From: Paenibacillus sp. 1_12
GTDB taxonomy: Bacteria > Bacillota > Bacilli > Paenibacillales > NBRC-103111
DNA: 64,000 bases
Direction: 5' to 3'
Assembly (NCBI RefSeq): GCF_900114475.1
Contig: NZ_FOTE01000002.1
Span: 558,001 to 622,000 of the forward strand
Shown: positions 17,777 through 26,154 of the stretch, piece by piece
Layout of the letters: the number at the start of each line of letters is the position of its first letter
Numbering within the stretch: the stretch's first letter is position 1
Position numbers and translations under genes: made by a program
The notes under the pieces: generated by a model
Told to the model about the DNA's origin: nothing
The model's database searches: none
What the model saw: only the letters and a program-made list of their open reading frames with translations

Positions 17777-19423
17777 ATGCTGCAGCGTTTGAAAATTAAC
17801 TGGAAAATCGCATTTCTTTCGTTCGGCATCGTGGTCTTCTCATTGTTAATCGGCGGGACAATTCTGGTTGGCTCGATTATTAGCCTTAAAGAAGACGAGC
17901 TGGGGCGACGTCTGCTTGTCACGGCCCGTACAGTTGCACAAATGCCCGAGATAACGAATGGCCTATCTACTCCCCAGCCAAATGCTATGCCCATTCAGGC
18001 AGCGGCAGAGCGCATACGGATCATCAACGATGTTACCTACATCGTAGTTATGGAGATGAACCGAAAGCGGCTGACGCATCCGGTCGAGAGCAATATCGGA
18101 ACCTTTTCCAAGGGAACCGATGAAGGGCCTGCCTTTGCCGAGCATACCTATATTGCGAAGGCAAAAGGAGAGCTGGGCACCGCACTCCGGGCCTTCGTGC
18201 CCGTTATGAACGCAGAGCACACACAGGTTGGCGTTGTGCTCGTGGGCCAGCTGCTGCCGAGTGTGGGCCAGGTGCTGTTGGAGCTAAGCGGACAAGCATA
18301 TCTGATTCTGCTCATTTCCCTGGTGTTCGGTATTTGGGGTTCCTGGCTGCTGGCTCAACATATTAAAAAACAAATGTTCGAGCTGGAGCCACATGAAATC
18401 GCTAAGCTTTTAACCGAACGAACGGCAACCTTTCACGCCATGCATGAAGGGGTAATTGCCATCGATAAACATGAACGCATCACCATTTGCAATGATCCAG
18501 CCAAACAAATGCTCAACATCCAAGGCGAAGTCATCGGCCGGATGATTCGTGAAGTCGTTCCTGACACCAGGCTTCCGGAAATATTGGTTCTGAACCAGCC
18601 TATATATAATAAAGAGCTTCAGATCGGAAACGCCGTTATTATGAGTAATCGTGTGCCGATTACTGTAAAGGGACAAACGGTCGGCGCTGTGGCTATATTC
18701 CGGGACCGAACCGAAGTTACCCAAATGGCGGAGGAGTTAACAGGAGTTCGCACTTTTGTTGATGCGTTGCGTGTCCAAAATCACGAATACATGAATAAGC
18801 TGCACACCATAGGTGGCCTAATTCAACTCGGCAGTATGGACAAAGCTTTGGATTATATATTCGAGGTTACGGAGCAGCAGGTTGAACTGACACAATATTT
18901 GACTCAGCGGATCAATAACGACAGCTTGACAGGCTTGCTGCTGGGCAAAATCAGCCGCGGTAAGGAGCTTGGCATTACGCTCACCATAGATCGCCAGAGT
19001 CATCTGGCATATTTTCCAGAACGGATTGATGATCACGATTTCGTCGTACTCATCGGCAATCTGATTGAAAACGCATTTGATGCGCTGGGGACCATCAGAG
19101 CTGACAAGCGGATTTTTATCAGCATAGAGCAGGATGATACGGTTCTGTCTATTTTAGTTGAGGATAACGGCTGCGGCATCGACGCCGCTATCCAGGAAAA
19201 GATTTTTGAACAAGGGTTCACGACCAAAGGGTCGGGAGGCAGAGGAATTGGCCTTTATTTAATTGCAAGCATCGTTCGTAAAGGAGGCGGCAGTATCGTA
19301 GTCGACTCGAAACCGAATGAAGGTACCTCTATCTTTATTTCTTTTCCCATGGTATTGTCTCAGGAAACGACATCAGCGGCTGATAATTCAGGATCTGTAC
19401 AAACAAGCAAGCACAATAAGTAA
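17777..19423 (+). CDS. dctS: C4-dicarboxylate sensor histidine kinase DctS (CitA/DcuS family)
   Basis: Membrane sensor kinase of 548 residues. Helices at about 13-35 and 171-194 enclose an extracellular Cache/PAS-like sensor, a cytoplasmic PAS domain covers about 215-320, the phosphoacceptor is H336 (VQNHEYMNKLHTIGG), and the ATPase domain shows LIGNLIENAFDALG, VEDNGCGID and GGRGIGLYLIAS. The RxxNHE-type acceptor is typical of the citrate/dicarboxylate kinase family. It lies divergent from dctB and 17 bases before dctR. It likely senses malate, fumarate or succinate together with DctB. Confidence 0.93.
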   Translation: MLQRLKINWKIAFLSFGIVVFSLLIGGTILVGSIISLKEDELGRRLLVTARTVAQMPEITNGLSTPQPNAMPIQAAAERIRIINDVTYIVVMEMNRKRLTHPVESNIGTFSKGTDEGPAFAEHTYIAKAKGELGTALRAFVPVMNAEHTQVGVVLVGQLLPSVGQVLLELSGQAYLILLISLVFGIWGSWLLAQHIKKQMFELEPHEIAKLLTERTATFHAMHEGVIAIDKHERITICNDPAKQMLNIQGEVIGRMIREVVPDTRLPEILVLNQPIYNKELQIGNAVIMSNRVPITVKGQTVGAVAIFRDRTEVTQMAEELTGVRTFVDALRVQNHEYMNKLHTIGGLIQLGSMDKALDYIFEVTEQQVELTQYLTQRINNDSLTGLLLGKISRGKELGITLTIDRQSHLAYFPERIDDHDFVVLIGNLIENAFDALGTIRADKRIFISIEQDDTVLSILVEDNGCGIDAAIQEKIFEQGFTTKGSGGRGIGLYLIASIVRKGGGSIVVDSKPNEGTSIFISFPMVLSQETTSAADNSGSVQTSKHNK

Positions 19424-19440
19424 AAGGAGGTGCCTATACG

Positions 19441-20169
19441 ATGAGCCAAAGGATCATGAATGTGCTGCTTATTGAGGATGACTTAATGGTGCAGGAAGTC
19501 AATCGACAGTTCGTGGAACGCGTGGAGGGATTCCGTATTGCAGGTGTAGCCGGATCAGGTGTGGATGGAATCGAACAGCTTCGTTCACTGCAGCCGGACC
19601 TTGTGATCCTTGATATATTCATGCCCCTGCAGGATGGAATCGAGACCCTTGCACAAATTCGTAAGGAGCAGCTGTGCGTGGATGTGATTGTCATCAGTGC
19701 TGCCAACGATCAACGAACGATTCAACGCATGCTGCAAAATGGAGCTGTGGACTACATCATCAAACCGTTTAAATTTGAAAGGGTGCAGCAAGCGTTGGAG
19801 CATTACCGAGCGATGAAGGAACAATTGGAGGGCGAGACGACTGTATCTCAGAGTGAGCTCGACCATATGCTGTTCGGAGCCACTGGACGTGGCGTCAGCG
19901 CTGCCGACCCCATACAGAGCGATGAGACGACTGCCGCTCAGCTTCCAAAGGGACTGCAAGCCGTAACGATGCGGCAGATTGTTCTGTTTTTGAATGACAG
20001 ACCTCGACCCTTATCCGCTGAAGAGGTCGCTGAGGGTGTGGGGATTGCCCGTGTCACTGCCCGTCGGTATCTCGAATATTTGGAAAAGAGCGGCAGGGTC
20101 CATCTGGATCTACAATATGGGTTGGGCCGCCCAGTCAACAAATATATCATATCCGGTGTGAAACGATAG
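19441..20169 (+). CDS. dctR: Response regulator DctR (CitB/CitT family)
   Basis: Cytoplasmic response regulator of 242 residues. The receiver carries phosphoacceptor D58 in VILDIFMPLQDG. The C-terminal helix-turn-helix at about 175-235 (SAEEVAEGVGIARVTARRYL) is that of the citrate/malate regulator group. AAAGGAGG lies 10-11 bases before the ATG. It is followed by a terminator and should activate the malic enzyme and dctP unit downstream. Confidence 0.93.
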   Translation: MSQRIMNVLLIEDDLMVQEVNRQFVERVEGFRIAGVAGSGVDGIEQLRSLQPDLVILDIFMPLQDGIETLAQIRKEQLCVDVIVISAANDQRTIQRMLQNGAVDYIIKPFKFERVQQALEHYRAMKEQLEGETTVSQSELDHMLFGATGRGVSAADPIQSDETTAAQLPKGLQAVTMRQIVLFLNDRPRPLSAEEVAEGVGIARVTARRYLEYLEKSGRVHLDLQYGLGRPVNKYIISGVKR

Positions 20170-20197
20170 ACCGTCAAACCATATACGATTTAAACCA

Positions 20198-20239
20198 AGA
20201 GCAGAAGGATGCCCCACGGGCTGTCCACTGCTCTTTTTT
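20198..20239 (+). terminator. Rho-independent terminator after dctR
   Basis: AGAGCAG pairs with CTGCTCT around an inner GCCC/GGGC pair, followed by a T-run. It isolates dctSR from the malic enzyme transcript. Confidence 0.8.
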
Positions 20240-20240
20240 G

Positions 20241-20292
20241 TGACCAAAAAGACCAAAATCACCAATATGGTCAAATGATTCACAAATCATTT
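20241..20292 (+). promoter_or_regulatory. Candidate DctR operator cluster
   Basis: Three ACCAA repeats spaced 9 bases apart (20243, 20252, 20261) are followed by the inverted repeat AAATGATT-CACA-AATCATTT (20273-20292), directly upstream of the malic enzyme promoter. The position suits an activator of the CitB family. The assignment to DctR is inference. Confidence 0.35.
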
Positions 20293-20307
20293 TGTAAGCG
20301 ATATCAT
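20279..20307 (+). promoter_or_regulatory. Candidate promoter of malic enzyme-dctP unit
   Basis: TTCACA, 17-base spacer, TATCAT. The weak -35 fits a promoter that needs an activator. The cre site lies inside it. Confidence 0.5.
20292..20306 (+). promoter_or_regulatory. cre site (CcpA binding)
   Basis: TTGTAAGCGATATCA matches the Bacillus cre consensus WTGNAANCGNWNNCW at every defined base and overlaps the spacer and -10. CcpA bound here would block transcription when glucose is available. Confidence 0.75.
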
Positions 20308-20344
20308 AAAGCCACAACAACAACAGAGGAAGTGATTTCAGCTT

Positions 20345-21802
20345 ATGTCTATACCTTCAGGGGCAACCACAAGCATTATTTTACGGCTAGAGATGAACAA
20401 GGAAACTGCCTCCTTTGGCCAGATTGCTACTGCCATCAGCGACGCCGGAGGTGACATTATTGCCATCGATGTCAACCGTTCGGATAAAACAACAACCATC
20501 CGTGATATTACAGTCAATGTGTACGATCAAAAACATACAGAGCTCATCGTGCAAGCGGTTGGCGGTGTTGCAGGCGTCAAGGTTGTCCATGTTTCCGATC
20601 AAACCTTTCTGCTGCACATCGGTGGCAAGATCGAAATGACTCCTAAGACACCAATTAAAAACCGTGACGATTTGTCCCGCGTCTATACACCAGGCGTAGC
20701 TAAAATATGCATGGCCATCCACGAGAAAAAATCCCGTGCCCACTCACTGACGATTAAGCGCAACACGATTGCAGTTGTATCTGACGGTTCTGCTGTACTC
20801 GGCTTGGGCAATATTGGACCAGAAGCAGCGATGCCTGTTATGGAAGGTAAAGCCGTCCTGTTTAAACAATTTGCCGGCGTCGACGCATTCCCTATCTGTC
20901 TGGATACACAGGATACAGAAGAAATCATCCAGATCGTGAAAGCGATTGCACCTACATTCGGTGGCATTAATCTAGAGGATATCTCATCCCCGCGCTGTTT
21001 TGAAATCGAACAGCGTCTGATTGAAGAACTTGATATTCCTGTATTTCACGATGATCAGCATGGCACCGCAGTCGTTCTGCTGGCAGGGCTGCTTAATGCC
21101 GTCAAGCTTATAGGCAAACGGTTGGAGGATTGCAAGGTCGTCATCTGCGGCATCGGAGCTGCAGGAACTGCCTGTTCCAAAATGCTGCTGGCGGCCGGTG
21201 TTCGAAATATTATCGGTGTTGACCGCGCAGGGGCTATCGTTCATGGTGAGGTTTATGAGAATGACGCTTGGCAGTGGTATGCGGAGCATACCAATCCCGA
21301 ACGGCTTAGCGGGTCTTTGTCAGAAGTCATCCGCGGGGCGGATGTATTCATTGGTGTATCAGGGCCAGGGGTTCTCAAGGTCGGGGATATACAGCGCATG
21401 GCAGCTGATCCCATCATCTTCGCAATGGCGAATCCTACGCCGGAAATTTTACCGGAGGAGGCTGAGCCTTACGTCAGAATTATGGCCACAGGGCGTTCCG
21501 ACTATCCGAACCAGATCAATAATGTGCTGTGCTTTCCCGGTATTTTCCGAGGAGTGCTGGATTGTCGGGCTTCTCGCGTGACGGAAGAAATGAAGCTGGC
21601 GGCGGCGAAAGCGATTGCCTCGGTTGTCACTGATGAGGAACTGAACGAATATTACATTATTCCAAGTGTGTTCAATCAAACCGTCGTCGAGCGAGTTCGT
21701 GATGCTGTCATTCAAGCCGCTTATGAAAGCGGTGTAGCTCGCAAAACCGTCCGTCCTGACTCTACAACAACGACCAAACCATATCAACTAACCAATTCAT
21801 GA
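20345..21802 (+). CDS. Malic enzyme (malate dehydrogenase, decarboxylating) with N-terminal ACT domain
   Basis: Cytoplasmic enzyme converting malate to pyruvate and CO2 with reduction of NAD(P). It has 485 residues. An ACT domain covers about 8-85, the malic domain starts at RVYTPGVAKICMAI with the catalytic tyrosine, EGKAVLFKQFAGVDAFPI carries the catalytic lysine, EDISSPRCFEIE the metal ligands, and a Rossmann domain shows VVICGIGAAGTACSKML. The ACT domain suggests allosteric control. It sits between dctR and dctP, so imported malate would feed directly to pyruvate. Whether it prefers NAD or NADP cannot be read safely from the sequence. Confidence 0.93.
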   Translation: MSIPSGATTSIILRLEMNKETASFGQIATAISDAGGDIIAIDVNRSDKTTTIRDITVNVYDQKHTELIVQAVGGVAGVKVVHVSDQTFLLHIGGKIEMTPKTPIKNRDDLSRVYTPGVAKICMAIHEKKSRAHSLTIKRNTIAVVSDGSAVLGLGNIGPEAAMPVMEGKAVLFKQFAGVDAFPICLDTQDTEEIIQIVKAIAPTFGGINLEDISSPRCFEIEQRLIEELDIPVFHDDQHGTAVVLLAGLLNAVKLIGKRLEDCKVVICGIGAAGTACSKMLLAAGVRNIIGVDRAGAIVHGEVYENDAWQWYAEHTNPERLSGSLSEVIRGADVFIGVSGPGVLKVGDIQRMAADPIIFAMANPTPEILPEEAEPYVRIMATGRSDYPNQINNVLCFPGIFRGVLDCRASRVTEEMKLAAAKAIASVVTDEELNEYYIIPSVFNQTVVERVRDAVIQAAYESGVARKTVRPDSTTTTKPYQLTNS

Positions 21803-21811
21803 ACTAACGAT

Positions 21812-22014
21812 CTATATAAGATGAACCAAAGAAGCATACAGCCCAAGCGGAGAAAGCGGACCCTTCTGGAGAAACGAAGTGTTCGCCTTTGCAGACGGAT
21901 TCTTACCCCTATAGGGCTAAGAATACAAAGAATCTGGCTGCAACAGCGATTGGAAGAAGGGTCTGCTTTCGCAGCGTCTCCCTGCTGTCCGGATATTTGG
22001 TTCAACTTATATAG
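21812..22014 (+). repeat. Long imperfect palindrome, copy 1 of a three-copy structured element family
   Basis: Outer arms CTATATAAGATGAACCAAA (from 21812) and its near-complement end at 22014. The next stem pairs GAAAGCGGACCCTTCT (21852-21867) with AGAAGGGTCTGCTTTC (21955-21970). The unpaired cores are GCCTTTG (21885-21891) and CAACAGCGATTGGA (21941-21954). A distal stem pairs CAGACGGATTCTT with AAGAATCTGGCTG. It fills the gap between malic enzyme and dctP. Confidence 0.75.
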
Positions 22015-22084
22015 TTAATAAGCAGCAATAAAGTTTCCAATTTTGTACAGGTATACATCCCAAATGAGAAGCGAGGCGATTCCC

Positions 22085-23374
22085 ATGAGAATTAATTTTA
22101 AAAATCTAACGGTCCAGGTTTTATTTGCCATCGTAATTGGTATACTAATCGGGCAATTTTTCCCCGCCACAGGCGTTGAATTGAAAGTACTTGGAGATAT
22201 TTTTGTCAAAATGATAAAAATGGTCATTGCCCCTATCGTATTTTTCACGATCGTCATCGGTTTTGCCAATATGGGCGATATGAAAAAAATAGGCCGCATT
22301 GGCGGCAAGGCCTTACTTTACTTTGAGCTTATTACAACCTTCGCGATGGCAATCGGCATCGCAGTGATGTACATGGTTAGCCCAGGATCTGGGATGGATA
22401 TCAGTAAAGTCGGAAAAAGCGCTGCAGAGGTCGCTAAGTATACGAAGCAGGCTGCGGAAACTCCGCACGGATTTATGGATTTTCTCGTTAGTGTCATTCC
22501 GGACAGTGCAGTTGGCGCATTAGTTAAAGGCGAGATGCTTCCTGTATTGTTCTTCGCGGTTCTGTTCGGCTTGTCAATGGCCGGATTAGGTGAAAAAGCG
22601 AAGCCAGTAACCGTATTTTTTGAAAAAATGAATGAAATCTTTTTCCGGCTTGTCAGCCTGATCATGCGCTTCTCTCCTATTGCTGCTGGAGGTGCTATGG
22701 CTTACACGATCGGTAAATTCGGCCTCGGTTCCCTGTTCTCGTTAGGCAAAATGATGGGTTCGGTTTACATCACCATGTTCCTGTTTATCGTGATCGTTTT
22801 GGGGACGATCGCCCGAATCTATGGCTTTAGCTTATTCAATCTATTGAAATTTATTAAAGAGGAAATTTTGCTGGTACTCGGTACCTCCTCTTCTGAATCA
22901 GCCCTCCCGCGTTTGATGCAGCGTCTGGAACAATACGGCTGCTCCAAATCGGTAGTTGGTCTTGTTGTTCCAACAGGATACTCCTTCAACCTTGATGGAA
23001 CTTCCATTTACTTATCCATGGCTGCATTGTTTATTGCACAAGCTTATGGAATCGAACTAACCTGGGTTCAAATTTTGACAGTACTTGGCGTCTTGATGCT
23101 GACCTCCAAAGGCGCAGCAGGTGTTACCGGCTCCGGCTTCATTACTTTGGCTGCTACCCTGGCCGCTGTACCGGGTAATGTGATTCCCATTGAAGGTATG
23201 GCTCTGCTGCTGGGTGTTGACCGCTTCATGTCGGAAGCCCGCGCGATCACGAATCTGATCGGCAACAGTGTAGCAACGGTTGTTATTGCCAAAAGCGAAA
23301 ATCAATTTACAAGTCCGAAAGCTGCTGTCCCTTCTCTATCCAAAGACACAGATTATGTACCTGAAGCGAGTTAA
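22085..23374 (+). CDS. dctP: Dicarboxylate:cation symporter DctP (DAACS family)
   Basis: Inner-membrane secondary transporter for malate, fumarate, succinate and related dicarboxylates, 429 residues. Family motifs are the serine stretch GTSSSESALPRLM, YSFNLDGTSIYLS, TSKGAAGVTGSGFITLAAT and NLIGNSVATVVIAK. ATG 22085 follows GAGG by 8 bases; the frame is open from a TTG at 22043 but without a ribosome-binding site. It is probably transcribed with malic enzyme through the palindromic element, or from an unseen promoter inside that gap. Confidence 0.94.
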   Translation: MRINFKNLTVQVLFAIVIGILIGQFFPATGVELKVLGDIFVKMIKMVIAPIVFFTIVIGFANMGDMKKIGRIGGKALLYFELITTFAMAIGIAVMYMVSPGSGMDISKVGKSAAEVAKYTKQAAETPHGFMDFLVSVIPDSAVGALVKGEMLPVLFFAVLFGLSMAGLGEKAKPVTVFFEKMNEIFFRLVSLIMRFSPIAAGGAMAYTIGKFGLGSLFSLGKMMGSVYITMFLFIVIVLGTIARIYGFSLFNLLKFIKEEILLVLGTSSSESALPRLMQRLEQYGCSKSVVGLVVPTGYSFNLDGTSIYLSMAALFIAQAYGIELTWVQILTVLGVLMLTSKGAAGVTGSGFITLAATLAAVPGNVIPIEGMALLLGVDRFMSEARAITNLIGNSVATVVIAKSENQFTSPKAAVPSLSKDTDYVPEAS

Positions 23375-23416
23375 TTAAGGTAGTAATCCATCCGTCCTTT
23401 TTCTTAAAAAGCAGAG

Positions 23417-23458
23417 CAGCCACTCTATCTTCCTTATAAGAAGAAGGGTGGCTGTTTT
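23417..23458 (+). terminator. Rho-independent terminator after dctP
   Basis: CAGCCAC...CTTC pairs with GAAG...GTGGCTG and is followed by TTTT. Confidence 0.8.
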
Positions 23459-23488
23459 CAAAGCACGCTTTTGATATTTTCGATCTAC

Positions 23489-23504
23489 TGTGATTATGAT
23501 CACA
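23489..23504 (+). promoter_or_regulatory. Fnr/CRP-like binding site upstream of uspA-type gene
   Basis: TGTGATTATGATCACA is a perfect TGTGA-N6-TCACA palindrome, the Bacillus Fnr consensus. A -10-like TACTAT at 23526-23531 would place the start near 23538, putting the site centre at about -41.5, the class II activator position. Confidence 0.65.
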
Positions 23505-23561
23505 TCGACTTCCATATCATCATGTTACTATGGACACATCAACTACTAAGGAGTGATTTCG

Positions 23562-23984
23562 ATGATCTATTCAAAAATTGTTGTTGCCTATGACGGCTCT
23601 GAAATTTCCGAAAAAGCTCTGGATTCGGCGATCAAGCTTGCTAAACTGAATCATTTCTCGAACCTGGAAATCATTCATGTCATCCATATTCCCAAATATG
23701 TTGTAGGAGAAGCGGTTTACATTCCACCTGTAGAAATCAATACCGATTATTCTGATCATATCGTTGCCCAAATTCAACAATCACTGTTGAACCTCACCAA
23801 TACACATATTGAAATTCGACAAGGCAGTCCCGCACAAACCATTCTTGATTACGCCGAAGAAGTGAGCGCTGATCTTATTGTTATTGGAAGCAGAGGTCTT
23901 AATGCGATTAGTGAGTTTATTCTCGGCAGTGTGAGTCATAACGTCGTGCAGCATGCCAAAATTCCAGTATTGGTTGTTAAATAA
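23562..23984 (+). CDS. Universal stress protein, UspA family
   Basis: Cytoplasmic single-domain Usp of 140 residues. The ATP-binding signature G-2x-G-9x-G-S is present as GSRGLNAISEFILGSVS near the C-terminus, and the N-terminus KIVVAYDGSEISEKAL is canonical. ATG 23562 follows AAGGAG by 8 bases; a GTG at 23553 is too close to it. It is a single-gene unit with an Fnr-like site in front and a bidirectional terminator behind, suggesting induction under low oxygen. Confidence 0.92.
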   Translation: MIYSKIVVAYDGSEISEKALDSAIKLAKLNHFSNLEIIHVIHIPKYVVGEAVYIPPVEINTDYSDHIVAQIQQSLLNLTNTHIEIRQGSPAQTILDYAEEVSADLIVIGSRGLNAISEFILGSVSHNVVQHAKIPVLVVK

Positions 23985-24015
23985 GAAGCACTCCAGGGTG
24001 CTTCTTATTACTTAT
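23983..24015. terminator. Bidirectional terminator
   Basis: AAGAAGCAC, six-base loop, GTGCTTCTT followed by ATTACTTATT, with an AT-rich flank on the other side. It sits between convergent usp and binding-protein genes and could serve both. Confidence 0.7.
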
Positions 24016-24074
24016 TACTTTGACCGAGATGTAAATCCTCTTATTGTTCATCATACTTTGGCGTGTGATTGGGG

Positions 24075-25373
24075 CTATCGAATCTGCTTCAATAAATCCT
24101 CTATTTCTTTGCGCGACATCGATTGCGCACCGGCCATAGTGACCACGGCATCCAACAACAATTCGGACCTGCGGGGATCAATTTCCTGATCATAATACCC
24201 AAAATAGTTACTGGGGTCCTTTTCGATAAATTGAACATATTCGTAGATAGAGGGCTTCATATGGTCTGGGGATAGCGGAATCCCCTTAAGAGTTGAGAGC
24301 TGGCCGCTGGTCTCGACGAACTTCTTCCTTTCCTCTATGCTCAGCATGTAGGTAAGGACCTCAAAGGCAGCCTGCTGGTTACTGTTTTTGGAAATCGCCC
24401 AGCCATTGGAGGAGCCGCCGTAATAAACCGTGGGATCCCCCTTCCCGTTCACCGTTGGAAAGCGGAAATAACCGATATCCGGATGGCTCAGCATTTCCTC
24501 GGCAGCCCAATCACCTTGCAGATACATCGCCGCTTCGCCTTTCAAAAACATGCTTTCCGCCGTCTGCCTATCCACTCCGAGAAAACCAGGTACAAACATT
24601 TTTTTCTTTATCAATTCACGGAATAACAACGCAGCTTCAATAAAACTGGGATCGGTAAAATCACCCGCTCTTTTAGTCGTGTATTGAAAAGGCGACGACC
24701 CTCCCAGTCGATTGGACAAATACGCATACCAATTTAACAAGGGCCATCTATCTTTACCGGAAACCGTAAATGGCGTAATCCCTTTGCTTAACAGACGCTC
24801 TGCGTCAGCCATTAATTCGTCCCAAGTGTCTGGAGGCTTAATCCCGTATTGAGCAAATAGACGTTTATTATACCAAAACACAACATGAGTCGTGGTATGA
24901 GGCAGCCCGTAAAGCCTTTCATAATAGGTGGCATTTTGCAGCGATTCCGGATAAAACTGCTTCTTGTACGCGGGGTTTTGCTCCATCAGGTCCGTTAAAT
25001 CAGCTGCAATCTGCGAGTCCACTATATACTTAAACGATTCCCCTGTCCAATAATAAAACAAATCCGGCATTTTCCCCGATATTGTAGCGACTCTAAGCTT
25101 TGCTTTATAGGTCTCTCCCTCATAAAAATACGGTACGATCTGTATATGAGGATGTGTCTGATTGAAGGTCTGAATGCTTTCTTTTAGAACCTCCTGCCGT
25201 CGATCATTGGTTTCCTGGTTCCAAAACGTAATTTTAACGGGTGCCGTGGGAGCGGGAAGCTCTGCCTGTAGAGTTTCGGGAGCGGACGAAACGCAGCCTT
25301 TAATGAAGAGGGCCAGCAGACCAAAGACCACCAGTATGGCTAATCCCAATAACATAAGCTTACGCGTTCTCAT
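24075..25373 (-). CDS. Extracellular solute-binding protein linked to a YesM/YesN pair
   Basis: Family-1 sugar-binding protein of about 432 residues with an N-terminal hydrophobic segment (LGLAILVVFGLLALFIKGC). The cysteine is in an imperfect lipobox (FIKGC), so it may be lipidated or simply membrane-anchored. Body motifs include ITFWNQETNDRR and VVFWYNKRLFAQYGIKPPDT. ATG 25373 follows GGGAG by 8 bases and overlaps the regulator stop by 14 bases; the ATG at 25397 lacks a site. It is the last gene of a kinase-regulator-binding protein operon, separate from the adjacent importer that has its own binding protein. A sensing role alongside the kinase is plausible but unproved. Confidence 0.88.
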   Translation of the reverse strand: MRTRKLMLLGLAILVVFGLLALFIKGCVSSAPETLQAELPAPTAPVKITFWNQETNDRRQEVLKESIQTFNQTHPHIQIVPYFYEGETYKAKLRVATISGKMPDLFYYWTGESFKYIVDSQIAADLTDLMEQNPAYKKQFYPESLQNATYYERLYGLPHTTTHVVFWYNKRLFAQYGIKPPDTWDELMADAERLLSKGITPFTVSGKDRWPLLNWYAYLSNRLGGSSPFQYTTKRAGDFTDPSFIEAALLFRELIKKKMFVPGFLGVDRQTAESMFLKGEAAMYLQGDWAAEEMLSHPDIGYFRFPTVNGKGDPTVYYGGSSNGWAISKNSNQQAAFEVLTYMLSIEERKKFVETSGQLSTLKGIPLSPDHMKPSIYEYVQFIEKDPSNYFGYYDQEIDPRRSELLLDAVVTMAGAQSMSRKEIEDLLKQIR

Positions 25374-26154
25374 CACGGTCGCTCCCGCTCTTCTCATGAA
25401 TTTTTTTTCTATCGTTGCGGTATTCCTTTGGAGTCAAGTCCTCCGCTTCACGAAATACTTTCACAAAATATTTGGACGAGCTGAATCCCGTATGCTCGGC
25501 AATTTCATATATTTTCATATCCGTCCCCAGCAAAAGCTCCTTGGCTTTCGCGAGACGCTGACGGGTAAGGTAGTCACTAAAGGTTTGTCCGGTTTCTTCT
25601 TTGAAAAGTACGGATACATAGCTGGCATTCAAGTGGATATGCTCAGCAACGTCCCGAATCCCCAGAGAAGGGTTCGACAGCTCCGTTGAAATAAAAATCA
25701 GCGCTTTGCGGATCGAATCGTTGTATACCTGCGGCATAGTAAGAGCAGAATCACTGTGTGATTGTTTCCACAGCTTTCTGGTTTCAAATGCTGCTTCAAC
25801 AGCTGCAATCAGGCTTTGGTATTCAACGGGCTTTAAGATGTAGTTAACTGCACCCAGTGCCATTGCTTTTCTCGCATATTCGAACTCAGCAAAGCCAGTA
25901 AGCAGGATGGAAGTCGTCTCCAACCCCTCATTCTTGAGCCTCTCAAGCAGCTGAATTCCATTTAAACCAGGCATCCGTATATCCGTAATCAACAAATCGA
26001 CGTGATGAAGTTTTCTGTATTGAAAAGCCTCCAGACCATTTTCAACCGTTTGCAAAACTACCTTTCCCTGTGACCAGGACTGCAGAGCTTTTAAAACACC
26101 ATTTCGGGTAGGCAGTTCGTCCTCAGCTATAAGAATACATGGTAATTCAGACAT
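25360..26154 (-). CDS. Response regulator, YesN type (receiver plus AraC domain)
   Basis: Cytoplasmic regulator of 264 residues. The receiver domain has its phosphoacceptor in LLITDIRMPGLNG near residue 55. The AraC helix-turn-helix pair covers about 155-255 (IRDVAEHIHLNASYVSVLF and MKIYEIAEHTGFSSSKYF). ATG 26154 is taken because GGAG lies 9 bases upstream; it overlaps the kinase stop by 8 bases. Probably activates the neighbouring importer operon. Confidence 0.95.
   Translation of the reverse strand: MSELPCILIAEDELPTRNGVLKALQSWSQGKVVLQTVENGLEAFQYRKLHHVDLLITDIRMPGLNGIQLLERLKNEGLETTSILLTGFAEFEYARKAMALGAVNYILKPVEYQSLIAAVEAAFETRKLWKQSHSDSALTMPQVYNDSIRKALIFISTELSNPSLGIRDVAEHIHLNASYVSVLFKEETGQTFSDYLTRQRLAKAKELLLGTDMKIYEIAEHTGFSSSKYFVKVFREAEDLTPKEYRNDRKKIHEKSGSDRDENA

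Noticed and set aside
21784-22018. Frames of 65-73 residues inside the malic enzyme-dctP gap
   Set aside because: They lie within the palindrome, are present on both strands because of its symmetry, and have no ribosome-binding site.
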